Below the pieces are notes generated by a model. The model was not told the origin of the DNA and did no database searches. It worked only from the letters and a program-made list of their open reading frames with translations. Of a stretch of 8,002 nucleotides of DNA, positions 1-6,777 are shown piece by piece; the first letter of the stretch is position 1, and each line of letters opens with the position of its first letter. The stretch spans positions 1 to 8,002 of the forward strand of contig JALZVN010000288.1 in NCBI GenBank assembly GCA_023299965.1. The letters are read 5' to 3'. The stretch is from Saprospiraceae bacterium (GTDB lineage: Bacteria; Bacteroidota; Bacteroidia; Chitinophagales; Saprospiraceae). The position numbers were made by a program, and so were the translations under genes.

Positions 1-306
1 CTCCTAGCTAGTAGACTCCCGATTCAAGACACAGATGTAGTTAAAGATTTGTCTTATCAATTGGAAAAAGAGATTGGCGATGTAGTTATTGTATTTGGGT
101 GTGAGGTCAAAGCTAAACCCCAATTGATGGTGACAATCAGTAAGAGCTTAGTAGAAAATAATTCGCTCGATGCGGGAAAAATCATTCGTGAACTGGCCAA
201 AGAAATCAAAGGCGGTGGTGGTGGTCAAGCCTTCTTCGCTACGGCAGGGGGAAATGATTTGTCTGGTTTGGATAAAGCGATTAGTAAGGCTAAAGAAGTG
301 ATATAA
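1..306 (+). CDS. alaS: Alanyl-tRNA synthetase, C-terminal fragment
   Basis: The reading frame is open from the first base, so this is the last 101 residues of a protein whose start lies left of the window; the TTG at 49 is an internal leucine codon, not a start. AlaRS charges tRNA-Ala in the cytoplasm and is essential. The visible part matches the C-terminal DHHA1-type domain: a beta-rich stretch (DVVIVFGCEVKAKPQLMVTI), then a DAGKIIRELAKEIKGGGGG motif, then QAFFATAGG and a short final helix ending KAKEVI. The glycine run followed by an ATAGG or AQAGG-like segment is the standard ending of bacterial AlaRS (known of the family). DHHA1 domains also occur in DHH phosphoesterases, but the GGGGGQ..FATAGG ending is typical of AlaRS. 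It converges on the SRPBCC gene and is followed 22 nt later by a strong hairpin terminator. Confidence 0.93.
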   Translation, partial: LLASRLPIQDTDVVKDLSYQLEKEIGDVVIVFGCEVKAKPQLMVTISKSLVENNSLDAGKIIRELAKEIKGGGGGQAFFATAGGNDLSGLDKAISKAKEVI

Positions 307-328
307 TATTTTTCGTTTTTGGGCGAGC

Positions 329-388
329 CTCCAATAAAAAAAGCCGCGCTATTGACTAGGGTCAATAGCGCGGCTTTTTTTATTGGAG
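329..388. terminator. Bidirectional rho-independent terminator (28-bp perfect hairpin)
   Basis: A perfect 28-bp inverted repeat (329-356 and 361-388) has a 4-base loop, TAGG. The core AGCCGCGCTATTGAC is GC-rich; outside it one strand has A7 and the other T7, so either transcript ends in GC stem plus U-tract. It lies between the convergent alaS (plus) and SRPBCC gene (minus) and can serve both. Its last four bases (GGAG, 385-388) are also the first four of the outer stem of the neighbouring GC-rich element. Confidence 0.92.
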
Positions 389-447
389 TCGGGCTATGCA
401 GGGGTGCGCTGTCGCTCCCGTCCCGATGAAAAATCGGGACCGACTCC
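385..447. repeat. GC-rich structured intergenic element, possible dispersed repeat
   Basis: The stretch from about 389 to 480 is roughly 60% GC by my count, far above its surroundings. It contains three nested inverted repeats: an outer stem GGAGTCGG (385-392) with CCGACTCC (440-447); hairpin A, GGGTGCG (402-408) with CGCTCCC (413-419), one T-T mismatch, loop CTGT; and hairpin B, GTCCCGAT (420-427) with ATCGGGAC (433-440), loop GAAAA. Hairpins A and B abut without a gap and fill the space inside the outer stem, giving a three-way-junction shape, with base 440 shared by two stems. No reading frame fits. From memory, motifs like GAGGGATAGAAAGG and GCATAGCCCGAC (the reverse strand here) recur between genes in Bacteroidota, which suggests a dispersed REP-like repeat; this is unverified. 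Confidence 0.55.
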
Positions 448-530
448 CTATGGTCGTCGCCCTTTCTATCCCTCTCGCGTTTTATTTTTAATTTATTTTT
501 GACTGCAATTGGATAGAAGTATCCTAAAGC

Positions 531-971
531 CTATCCCTGAGATTCCGCAAATGCTTTGAACTGATCCATCCATTTTTGACTCATAGCTTTGAATTTTACA
601 GGAAATAGTTTGGCCATCATCTTGATCATAAGCCCATTGAATTTTGTGTATTCTACTGTCGAGATGAAGTCTGTTTTATTGTCTCCTATGGCTAAGAACT
701 TTGTATGCTGGGTGTTGGTCATATGCTTGTGTTCGTACAATGCTTTTTTCTCTCTCGGAAGATCTACTATTTGTATGGTCTCTATAAGTTCTATATACTG
801 TTCGGCTTCAATTTTTATTTTGGATTTGGCACCGACTGTATTGGCTTCTCCACTCAATAGTTCAATACTTTTGAAACCATCTTGCCATTCTTTGAAGTAG
901 TTTTCATCTGTCCAAAGAGCAGCTACTTTGTCTATAGGTAGATTGATGATGGTGCGGCATTCGTATTTCAT
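531..971 (-). CDS. SRPBCC (START/Bet v1-like) family protein
   Basis: This 146-residue protein starts at the ATG at 971 and has no signal peptide, so it is probably cytoplasmic. The order of elements fits the helix-grip fold of the SRPBCC superfamily (polyketide cyclase/dehydrase, Pfam Polyketide_cyc2-like): an opening strand MKYECRTIINLPIDKV, a helix and turn with LWTDENYFKEWQDGFKSIELL where W20 and W29 sit in the usual aromatic positions, a run of strands with a glycine-rich turn (LSGEANTVGAKSKIKI), and a long C-terminal helix from about residue 112. The family makes a hydrophobic pocket for lipids or other small ligands, but ligand and role cannot be read from the sequence. It stands alone: alaS converges on its 3' end across a shared terminator, and the YiaA/YiaB-like gene diverges from its 5' end. 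Family assignment is fairly secure, function unknown. Confidence 0.82.
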   Translation of the reverse strand: MKYECRTIINLPIDKVAALWTDENYFKEWQDGFKSIELLSGEANTVGAKSKIKIEAEQYIELIETIQIVDLPREKKALYEHKHMTNTQHTKFLAIGDNKTDFISTVEYTKFNGLMIKMMAKLFPVKFKAMSQKWMDQFKAFAESQG

Positions 972-1052
972 ATGTCTAGAATTGTAGAATCACTAAGATA
1001 AAATAATCAATGCTTTTTAAAGAGATACCCTGATATAAATTCGAGGGACACC

Positions 1053-1081
1053 TATCGAATTTTCATCGTTGTTTATCGAAT
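1053..1081. repeat. Paired direct repeats in a divergent promoter region
   Basis: The 8-mer TATCGAAT occurs at 1053-1060 and 1074-1081, start to start 21 nt, which is two helical turns. The pair is flanked by two copies of CACCTAT (1049-1055 and 1085-1091). The region separates the divergent SRPBCC and YiaA/YiaB-like genes, so an operator is possible. The repeats are short and AT-rich, and chance is not excluded. I see no other gene in the 261 nt of 972-1232. Confidence 0.3.
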
Positions 1082-1141
1082 ACTCACCTATAGGGTATAC
1101 TGAATAGGGGCTAAGCTCAGTTTGTAAGGGGTAATTTTTAA

Positions 1142-1168
1142 TTGTTAATCAATCGAAGAATACTTTAG
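1142..1168 (+). promoter_or_regulatory. Weak candidate promoter for the YiaA/YiaB-like gene
   Basis: TTG at 1142-1144 and TACTTTAG at 1161-1168 resemble the Bacteroidota housekeeping promoter (TTG at -33, TAnnTTTG at -7) with one mismatch in the -7 box. The 16-nt gap is slightly shorter than usual. It would place the transcript start roughly 55-60 nt before the ATG at 1233. This is a consensus match by eye only. Confidence 0.25.
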
Positions 1169-1232
1169 GCACCTTTAATGAAAGAAATTAGCGGGAAGCT
1201 TTTTATTCTCCGATCTAAAATTTAATAAAATT

Positions 1233-1508
1233 ATGAGTACTTACATTTATGAAAATTCGAATTCGAAATCCTTTTTTAATATGGCATGCATATCTTTTGT
1301 TTTGTCAGTGATAGCGATGATCTGCGCAATCTCATTTTTGGAGATCGAGATCGGTATGGCTGTCTTTGTAGGAGTCTGTTATGTGTTTAGTATATCTTCT
1401 TGTTTTACCTTAGCCAAGGTGGTAAGAGATAGACACGAATCAGAAAAGTTTTTATCAAAAGTAGAGAATGCGAAAACAGAAAAGTTTTTGTCAGAACAGC
1501 CGATTTAG
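1233..1508 (+). CDS. YiaA/YiaB-like two-helix inner membrane protein
   Basis: This 91-residue protein has two hydrophobic segments, about residues 14-36 and 41-63, joined by a short acidic turn (LEIEI). The second ends in SCFTLAKVVRDRHE. The arrangement SKSFF before helix 1 and a [TS]L.K.VRD sequence after helix 2 fits the yiaA/B two-helix domain (Pfam PF05360), a small membrane family of unknown function. After the domain is a charged tail (residues 67-91) in which EKFLS occurs twice, at 71-75 and 83-87, encoded by a near-perfect DNA repeat. The ATG at 1233 is preceded by an AT-rich leader with no clear Shine-Dalgarno site, as is common in this phylum. It is a single gene with divergent and convergent neighbours, followed by a bidirectional terminator. 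The family call rests on short motifs; a generic small membrane protein is the alternative. Confidence 0.7.
   Translation: MSTYIYENSNSKSFFNMACISFVLSVIAMICAISFLEIEIGMAVFVGVCYVFSISSCFTLAKVVRDRHESEKFLSKVENAKTEKFLSEQPI
1441..1493 (+). repeat. In-frame imperfect direct repeat in the YiaA/YiaB-like gene
   Basis: CAGAAAAGTTTTTATCA (1441-1457) recurs as CAGAAAAGTTTTTGTCA (1477-1493), 16 of 17 bases identical with a 36-nt period. Being a multiple of three, it yields two copies of EKFLS, 12 residues apart, in the C-terminal tail. Confidence 0.75.
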
Positions 1509-1542
1509 TATGGCGTTCATAGAGTGCCTTAAGATAAAAATA

Positions 1543-1575
1543 AGAAGGGAGGGCAATACATTTGCCCTCCCTTCT
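1543..1575. terminator. Bidirectional terminator between convergent genes
   Basis: A perfect 14-bp stem, AGAAGGGAGGGCAA (1543-1556) with its complement at 1562-1575, has a 5-base loop TACAT. The plus-strand side is followed by CTAGTTTTAT; on the minus strand the stem is followed by a T-rich stretch (complement of AAGATAAAAATA). It separates the YiaA/YiaB-like gene (plus) from the SnoaL-like lipoprotein gene (minus) and can end both transcripts. Confidence 0.88.
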
Positions 1576-1602
1576 AGTTTTATGAATCTTATGATATCGC
1601 TT

Positions 1603-2073
1603 TTATTTTCTTGGCATCCTAGTAGAGTGCATCATCTTCAATCGCCAGCCCTCTTCGGTAGGTACCGCTATGGCGCTTTCTAGCCATGAAGCTTCGAAGG
1701 CTAAAGTGTCCGCTTGATAGAATTCAGCATAATTGTGATAAGCGGCTTGTATGCTAGGACCATATTTTTCGATGGATATATATTCCATTCGATTGACCCT
1801 CCTTGGGATATTGCCTTGCTCGATTCTGCCCTCCATCCATTTTTGAATCGTTTCATTATCCCAGACTTCACCATGTTCTAGGATGATAAAGTCTGGGGTA
1901 TGGTATGTTAGTAAATTGTCTGGTTCCCTCACAGACCAAATGTCATCGAATACACCTTGAATAAGATCTTTCATTATTTTTTCTTCACTAGCTGAGATAG
2001 GAGCTTCGGTATTTAGTTTTGGACTGCAGCCCATCAAAACAAATAGTGCGATAATGAATGACAAGTATTTCAT
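1603..2073 (-). CDS. SnoaL/DUF4440-like lipoprotein
   Basis: I place the start at the ATG at 2073, giving 156 residues, because translation from there begins with a lipoprotein signal: MKYLSF, a hydrophobic core, then the lipobox LMGC with the modified cysteine at residue 16. An in-frame ATG at 2133 would add 20 basic residues and overlap pepD, which is less likely. The mature part looks like an NTF2-like (SnoaL/DUF4440) domain: an N-terminal helix (SASEEKIMKDLIQGVFDDIW), a turn with LLTYHTPDFIILEHGEVWDN, a helix (IQKWMEGRIEQG) and curved strands ending EEGWRLKMMHSTRMPRK. The pattern of an acidic D/E after a Y..P.F segment and a closing G.W.[IL]..[MH]HST is typical of DUF4440 proteins (known). 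Some members bind small molecules or are enzymes, and no catalytic residue can be named here. It follows pepD by 11 nt, so they likely share a transcript. It is probably anchored to a membrane facing the periplasm or the surface. Confidence 0.78.
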   Translation of the reverse strand: MKYLSFIIALFVLMGCSPKLNTEAPISASEEKIMKDLIQGVFDDIWSVREPDNLLTYHTPDFIILEHGEVWDNETIQKWMEGRIEQGNIPRRVNRMEYISIEKYGPSIQAAYHNYAEFYQADTLAFEASWLESAIAVPTEEGWRLKMMHSTRMPRK

Positions 2074-2084
2074 TGCTTTTGATT

Positions 2085-3548
2085 TTAGTTTTTTGAAGGC
2101 GTGTTTTCTAAAGTCTCTAAAAGAAAACCCCAAAACTTTTGTACTGAGCTGATCTGTACTTTTTCATCAGGAGAGTGTGCACCTCGGATATTTGGCCCAA
2201 AAGAAATCATATCCATCGCTGGATAGTTTTGTCCAAGTATGCCGCATTCCAATCCTGCATGACAAGCATTTACATGGGGTTCTGAGTCAAATCTTTTTCT
2301 ATATAAATCTGACATGAGGCTTACAATGGCAGCATCTGGTTTAGGGGTCCAGCCAGGATAATCCCCTCCAGTACTGACCTCTGCATCTAGTAGTTCAAAG
2401 GTGCTTTGGATGGCTTTAGTCAAGTCTTCCTTTTCAGAATTCACAGAAGAACGGGTTAGGCATAAGATTTCAAATGTACCTTCACTAACCAATACTCGAG
2501 CTAGATTATTTGAGGTTTGTACCAGGCTATCAATGTCCGGACTCATTCTGTAAATGCCATTTGGACATGCATATAGGGTCTTTAATAGTTTACTTTGTGT
2601 ATCAGAAGCCATTACTTTTTGATCGGTAGAAACGGATTCAAAAATGATCTCTAGACCAGGGTCAGTCGTGTTGTGTTCATTGACGATGTTTTCTCCATAT
2701 TGAGAAATAAGCATCTCTACGGTGGAGGCGTCTTTTTGCTGCAAAAAGATAATTGCCTTTGATTCTCTAGGTATAGCATTTCTAAGACCACCACCATCTA
2801 TGCTTACAATTTGGATTGTAGCTCTATCAGTAACTTGTGAAAGAATACGGTTGATGATTTTGTTTGCATTCCCTCTACCTTTATGAATATCCATTCCTGA
2901 GTGTCCTCCGGTAAGTCCTTTGACACTGAGCTGATAAGATGTTGATCCTTCTGTTGGCGAGGTCATAGGATAAGTACCTTTAGCAGTAATGTCAACTCCT
3001 CCCGCGCAACCAATGGTCAACTCGTCATCATCTTCTGTATCGAGATTCAACATGATCGCTGCATCTAATAAGCCACCTTTCAATTCCAAAGCACCTGTCA
3101 TTCCAGTTTCTTCATCAATGGTGAATAAAGCTTCTAAAGAAGGGTGAGGGATATCCTTTGATGCCAGCAATGCCATGATGGTCGCTACTCCAATTCCATT
3201 GTCCGCGCCAAGGGTAGTTCCTTCTGCTTTGACCCAGTCTCCATCGATAACCATTTTGATGCCTTCGGTAGCAAAATCAAATTGCGTGGCTTCATTTTTT
3301 TGATGCACCATGTCTAAGTGACTTTGAATGGCTATGGTTTGCTTATGCTCGAGCCCTGCAGTGGCAGGCTTTTTTATAATGACATTTCCTATATGATCTT
3401 TGGCCGTATCTAGACCAAGTTGATTGCCAAAATCAATCATAAACTGTATGACTTGTTCTTCTTTTTTGCTAGCTCTTGGAACTGCATTGAGGTCTGAAAA
3501 ATAATTCCACAATGCTTTGGGTTCTAATTGTCTTATTGCTTCACTCAT
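2085..3548 (-). CDS. pepD: Aminoacyl-histidine dipeptidase (Xaa-His dipeptidase, M20 family)
   Basis: At 487 residues it matches the usual length of PepD (about 485). PepD is a cytosolic zinc peptidase that cleaves dipeptides such as carnosine (beta-Ala-His) and other Xaa-His. The M20 metal-site residues are all visible: H77 and the nearby acidic residue D79 in QSHLDMVHQ, D116 in LGADNGIG, the catalytic/ligand pair E146-E147 in IDEETGMTGA, D170 in LNLDTED, and H458 in GAHSPDE. The dimerisation (lid) domain contains GGHSGMDIHKGRGNA (H216), and HAGLECG (H430, E434) lies before the last ligand. These sit about three residues earlier than the numbering I recall for Vibrio PepD. No signal peptide is seen. 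The ATG at 3548 is the only sensible start. A terminator lies between it and the upstream T9SS gene, so it probably has its own promoter; the SnoaL-like lipoprotein follows closely. Confidence 0.96.
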   Translation of the reverse strand: MSEAIRQLEPKALWNYFSDLNAVPRASKKEEQVIQFMIDFGNQLGLDTAKDHIGNVIIKKPATAGLEHKQTIAIQSHLDMVHQKNEATQFDFATEGIKMVIDGDWVKAEGTTLGADNGIGVATIMALLASKDIPHPSLEALFTIDEETGMTGALELKGGLLDAAIMLNLDTEDDDELTIGCAGGVDITAKGTYPMTSPTEGSTSYQLSVKGLTGGHSGMDIHKGRGNANKIINRILSQVTDRATIQIVSIDGGGLRNAIPRESKAIIFLQQKDASTVEMLISQYGENIVNEHNTTDPGLEIIFESVSTDQKVMASDTQSKLLKTLYACPNGIYRMSPDIDSLVQTSNNLARVLVSEGTFEILCLTRSSVNSEKEDLTKAIQSTFELLDAEVSTGGDYPGWTPKPDAAIVSLMSDLYRKRFDSEPHVNACHAGLECGILGQNYPAMDMISFGPNIRGAHSPDEKVQISSVQKFWGFLLETLENTPSKN

Positions 3549-3584
3549 GTTTATTTAATTTACTTCGAAAATAAGATATTTTTA

Positions 3585-3592
3585 CAAAAATA
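3585..3592 (-). promoter_or_regulatory. Candidate -7 box for pepD
   Basis: On the minus strand this reads TATTTTTG, an exact match to the Bacteroidota TAnnTTTG box, placed so that the transcript would start about 30 nt before the pepD ATG. No good TTG is found at the matching -33 position. It falls in the T-rich tail of the preceding terminator, so the match could be a by-product of that tract. Confidence 0.3.
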
Positions 3593-3595
3593 AAA

Positions 3596-3627
3596 AAAGC
3601 TGCTAGTCAGAATGGACTAGCAGCTTT
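3596..3627 (-). terminator. Rho-independent terminator of the T9SS cargo gene
   Basis: A perfect 13-bp stem, AAAGCTGCTAGTC (3596-3608) with its complement at 3615-3627, has a 6-base loop. Read on the minus strand it is GC-containing and runs into a T-rich tail (complement of ACAAAAATAAAAAAA), the classic form. It lies 26 nt past the stop of the 1037-aa gene and isolates it from pepD. Confidence 0.92.
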
Positions 3628-3653
3628 GCTATTTAACTATATTTTGTGAAAGC

Positions 3654-6600
3654 CTATTGCTTTACTACTTTTTCTAGGATAGTGCCTACCTCAGATTCTA
3701 TTTTTACGAGATAGGTTCCTGATGGATATGAATATAAAGAGAAAGAACCGATATAGTCATTGTTGAATTTACCTAGCTTTTTGTACTGTATAAATTTACC
3801 TTGAATATCAAAAATACTTACCGTGATATAATCTTCAGTTGTTGGAAGATCTTGAATGTTTATTTTAAATACTCCATCCGTAGGATTGGGTAGGATGTCA
3901 ACATTTACTTTTGTGCCAGCTATATCGAATGTAGCAACATTAAAGTCAAGTGTTACTGTTTCTTCATATACACAAATACTATTTGCATCAGTAACAACTA
4001 CATTATAATCACCAGGGATCAAGTTTGTGAACACATCATCGTCCTGAAATCTAACACCTCCATCAATACTATAAGAAAATGGTCCCACACCATTCACTGC
4101 TGTTATCATCAATATACCGTCATTATCATTAGCAGAAGAGCTAGGTGTAACATCAATTTCTGCATTCAAGTTGCAAGATCCAGCAGCAGCACAAAAGTCA
4201 ATTGAAAGTTCAAATTGAAAAACTCCATCGCTTGAAACAATAGGATTTCCAGCATTATCAAGGATGGCGATACTACCATTACCAAAATTGCAACACAGAC
4301 CATCTCCATAAGAATCAAATAAAGTCAAGTTGTAACAAGAATCTAGAGACAGACAAACTTTAGTCTCAAATGTTCTCCCAGCATCTGTAAAGCCTGCTTC
4401 ATCAGCAAGTACTACTCCAGTATTTTGTGAAGTTATGGTGTACCTTGTCTCATTAGGATAATCGTCAAGTTGAAGAACTACTGTGACAAAATTATCTTCT
4501 CCAAGTACTTCAGCTGTTATTGAAACAACATTATTTGAGGCATCAAAATCATTGTTTTGACTATTTAGTTCAAGAATCTCTAACTCTAAGTCATAATTTC
4601 CTGGTGTATCTACTGCTAAGTCAAAATCTAAATTAACTCCTTGTCCATTAGAAATAGATCCTTTGTAAGATATGTTAGGTTGAGCAACTCCGTCAACTGT
4701 AACTCCGATAATGGCTTGTGTTATAATTTCTGAACCAAAGTTCTCCAACAAAACACTGCCCATAATGGAGCTATTATCACAACCTGTTGAGCTCAAAACG
4801 GCACTGATACCTGCTTCTACATTTGGTAGAACAGATAAGTTTAATGCAAGTGTGTCATTGAGTGCGTTTTGGTCCATAGGAGCACTCACGAAGGTTCTGA
4901 AGTTGTAATCTCGTATCACAGAAAGATCAATATTGTCTGGGAAAGTATGGTTCAATACATCTCCTGGAGAAAGAGTTTGTGCAATAAAACTAGTACTTAC
5001 GATTTCACCATCAAGTTCTAATTCAAGATTGAAATCTGACATTTCGTTCAAACCATTATTGATTATCTCAACGACTACTGCTTCTTGGGTACTTAATTCT
5101 GTAGCTGTAGCTGTTGGTGTGATAAAACTTCTAGCCGCTAAATCAAATTCAGGTCTTTGTAGTTGGACAGCTGAGATATTGGTTACTGTGCCGTTACCTC
5201 CGGCATACTCCGTAGTAAACCAAAACTCACCTTGATCACCTGGCACTACAGACATCTGTGGATAATCTCCAAATCGTCCTCCAGATACAATGGTAGATTG
5301 ACCTTCTCTCAATATTACTTCTTGGTAAGTCATTTCGCCGAGGGGGTCTCCATCGTTTCTACCAGTGGCTCTTATCCCTGCAAAGGAGCTAGGACTAGAA
5401 ACACTATAGCCTAGGCATATAGTACCATTCTCGTCTATAGCAATAGAACCCATAAATCTGTCTAGACCGTCATCCGGAGCAAAAGTACCTTGTTGGTATA
5501 CACTCCAGTCGTTCTCTGAATCTCTTCTTAGCTCTACCCATCTAATCCCTGAAAGATTTTCTCCATCTGTAACATCAGTGACGTGACAGTATACAAGAGA
5601 CTCATGCGTACCAAAATTTCTTTGGTGAGGAACGTGCATGATGATTTCAGGGATTCCATCTAAACCAGCTCCATTCATCTGTGGAATACATGCAAAACCG
5701 ACTCCAGTTGCAGAACAAGGGAATGCATCATAGGGTGCAGTAACAATATTAGTTTGCTCTATCTCCGTGTTGTTTGGATTGTCAAAATCTACATCAAATG
5801 TGTATAACTCTACTTGATCTTCGATAGGTCCGCCTCCCCAAGAGCTATCATTGAGCTTCATTACAATTGGTCTGCTATCTACTGGATTCCTTGGACCATT
5901 CCAGTCAACAGGTGTTGATACAATAAAAGTTTGTTCGCTACCTGCAGTGCCAGTAATTGCTATTCTTTGAATTCTTGCATTCTCACCTTCATTAGAAAAC
6001 AAATCGTCTTTGCTAATAAAGTATTGGTGCAATGTGCCTCTACCTTCTTCATTAGTAGTTGCAACTAGTGCATCTGGAGTAAGGCTATATTTTGGATAAT
6101 CTGGAAAATTAGGCGTAGAAAAACTAAAAGAGTTATAAGTTCCTAAAGGGTCGCTTGTGTCACTAATGGCAATCAATAATAAATTTCCTGCAAATGTGAA
6201 CTCTGTAAGTATCCACCTCTGCGTGATCTCATCAAATAATACAATAGGATCTCCTGCAGAGTTAAACCCAAATTGAGCCCATAAGGTATTCATTGGAAAT
6301 GATCCCTCTAGGATGCCTTCTCTATTAAACACCCCAACTGAGGTAGCATTTACCGCTTGCACATAGAAGTCATTACTTACATCTCCAGTAGGATCAGTAG
6401 GTGAACCGTTTCCAAATCCAGGACGGTTTACGAGTACCTCCATTTGATTAATATTGCTTTTATTGAATGTGCTTTGGCGCACTGGATCTGGACCTTGGTG
6501 CTCCTTAGTGAAATCAACCGCGCTACTTTGATTTTTTCGTCCTTTAAAATTGTCAGGCTTTCTGTTGTTGATCTTACTATGTTGTTTCTTCTCTTTGGTA

Positions 6601-6767
6601 GTTGCTGGTACATAAATAGATTCACGAATACTTTTAGATTTTCCGTGAAAAACAGCTTGGGTTGTAGTTACTGAGAAGTTGTCAATAACCTTTGTGGTGG
6701 TTTGTGCATCCATGCCAATACAAAGTAACATGAAGCATAATAGGGGGTAAAGTGTTGATCTATACAT
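3654..6767 (-). CDS. Large secreted multidomain protein, type A T9SS sorting domain
   Basis: This 1037-residue protein is a probable T9SS cargo, exported to the periplasm and then across the outer membrane. In order: a signal peptide (about 1-21, MYRSTLYPLLCFMLLCIGMDAQ); a very basic linker (about 44-100); a body (about 105-540) with EHQGPDPVRQ at 89-98, CIPQMNGAGLDGIPE at 360-374, DRFMGSIAIDENG at 436-448 and GRFGDYPQMSVVPGDQGEFWFTTEY at 497-521. Similar segments (RWMGSIAMD, RWGDYS..) occur in an uncharacterised secreted bacterial family known to me from memory, possibly a beta-propeller. Next come two CARDB-like immunoglobulin repeats (about 540-650 and 650-756), a cysteine-rich module with DSYGDGLCC (818-826; cysteines 805, 811, 825, 826, 859), a SprB-like repeat (about 865-940, FSYSIDGG..F), and the C-terminal sorting domain (about 955-1037, ILPNPTDGVFKINI to SGTYLVKIES). 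No catalytic motif is seen, so adhesion or substrate binding is the likeliest guess. The ATG at 6767 lies 10 nt after the lipoprotein stop. Confidence 0.9.
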   Translation of the reverse strand: MYRSTLYPLLCFMLLCIGMDAQTTTKVIDNFSVTTTQAVFHGKSKSIRESIYVPATTKEKKQHSKINNRKPDNFKGRKNQSSAVDFTKEHQGPDPVRQSTFNKSNINQMEVLVNRPGFGNGSPTDPTGDVSNDFYVQAVNATSVGVFNREGILEGSFPMNTLWAQFGFNSAGDPIVLFDEITQRWILTEFTFAGNLLLIAISDTSDPLGTYNSFSFSTPNFPDYPKYSLTPDALVATTNEEGRGTLHQYFISKDDLFSNEGENARIQRIAITGTAGSEQTFIVSTPVDWNGPRNPVDSRPIVMKLNDSSWGGGPIEDQVELYTFDVDFDNPNNTEIEQTNIVTAPYDAFPCSATGVGFACIPQMNGAGLDGIPEIIMHVPHQRNFGTHESLVYCHVTDVTDGENLSGIRWVELRRDSENDWSVYQQGTFAPDDGLDRFMGSIAIDENGTICLGYSVSSPSSFAGIRATGRNDGDPLGEMTYQEVILREGQSTIVSGGRFGDYPQMSVVPGDQGEFWFTTEYAGGNGTVTNISAVQLQRPEFDLAARSFITPTATATELSTQEAVVVEIINNGLNEMSDFNLELELDGEIVSTSFIAQTLSPGDVLNHTFPDNIDLSVIRDYNFRTFVSAPMDQNALNDTLALNLSVLPNVEAGISAVLSSTGCDNSSIMGSVLLENFGSEIITQAIIGVTVDGVAQPNISYKGSISNGQGVNLDFDLAVDTPGNYDLELEILELNSQNNDFDASNNVVSITAEVLGEDNFVTVVLQLDDYPNETRYTITSQNTGVVLADEAGFTDAGRTFETKVCLSLDSCYNLTLFDSYGDGLCCNFGNGSIAILDNAGNPIVSSDGVFQFELSIDFCAAAGSCNLNAEIDVTPSSSANDNDGILMITAVNGVGPFSYSIDGGVRFQDDDVFTNLIPGDYNVVVTDANSICVYEETVTLDFNVATFDIAGTKVNVDILPNPTDGVFKINIQDLPTTEDYITVSIFDIQGKFIQYKKLGKFNNDYIGSFSLYSYPSGTYLVKIESEVGTILEKVVKQ

Positions 6768-6777
6768 ATATTATTGA

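Noticed and set aside
589..900. A 103-codon plus-strand frame antisense to the SRPBCC gene
   Set aside because: It lies wholly inside a gene with clear family structure on the other strand and has no recognisable protein features.
1468..1683. A 71-codon plus-strand frame across the YiaA/YiaB-like tail and terminator
   Set aside because: It runs through a terminator hairpin and the 3' end of a convergent lipoprotein gene, with a low-quality sequence.
2074..2133. Upstream start for the SnoaL-like lipoprotein at 2133
   Set aside because: It would add a basic N-terminus before the signal peptide and overlap the pepD stop; the ATG at 2073 gives a proper lipoprotein signal.
4711..5414. Plus-strand frames antisense to the T9SS gene
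   Set aside because: They are opposite a long, domain-rich reading frame and show no domain or start context of their own.
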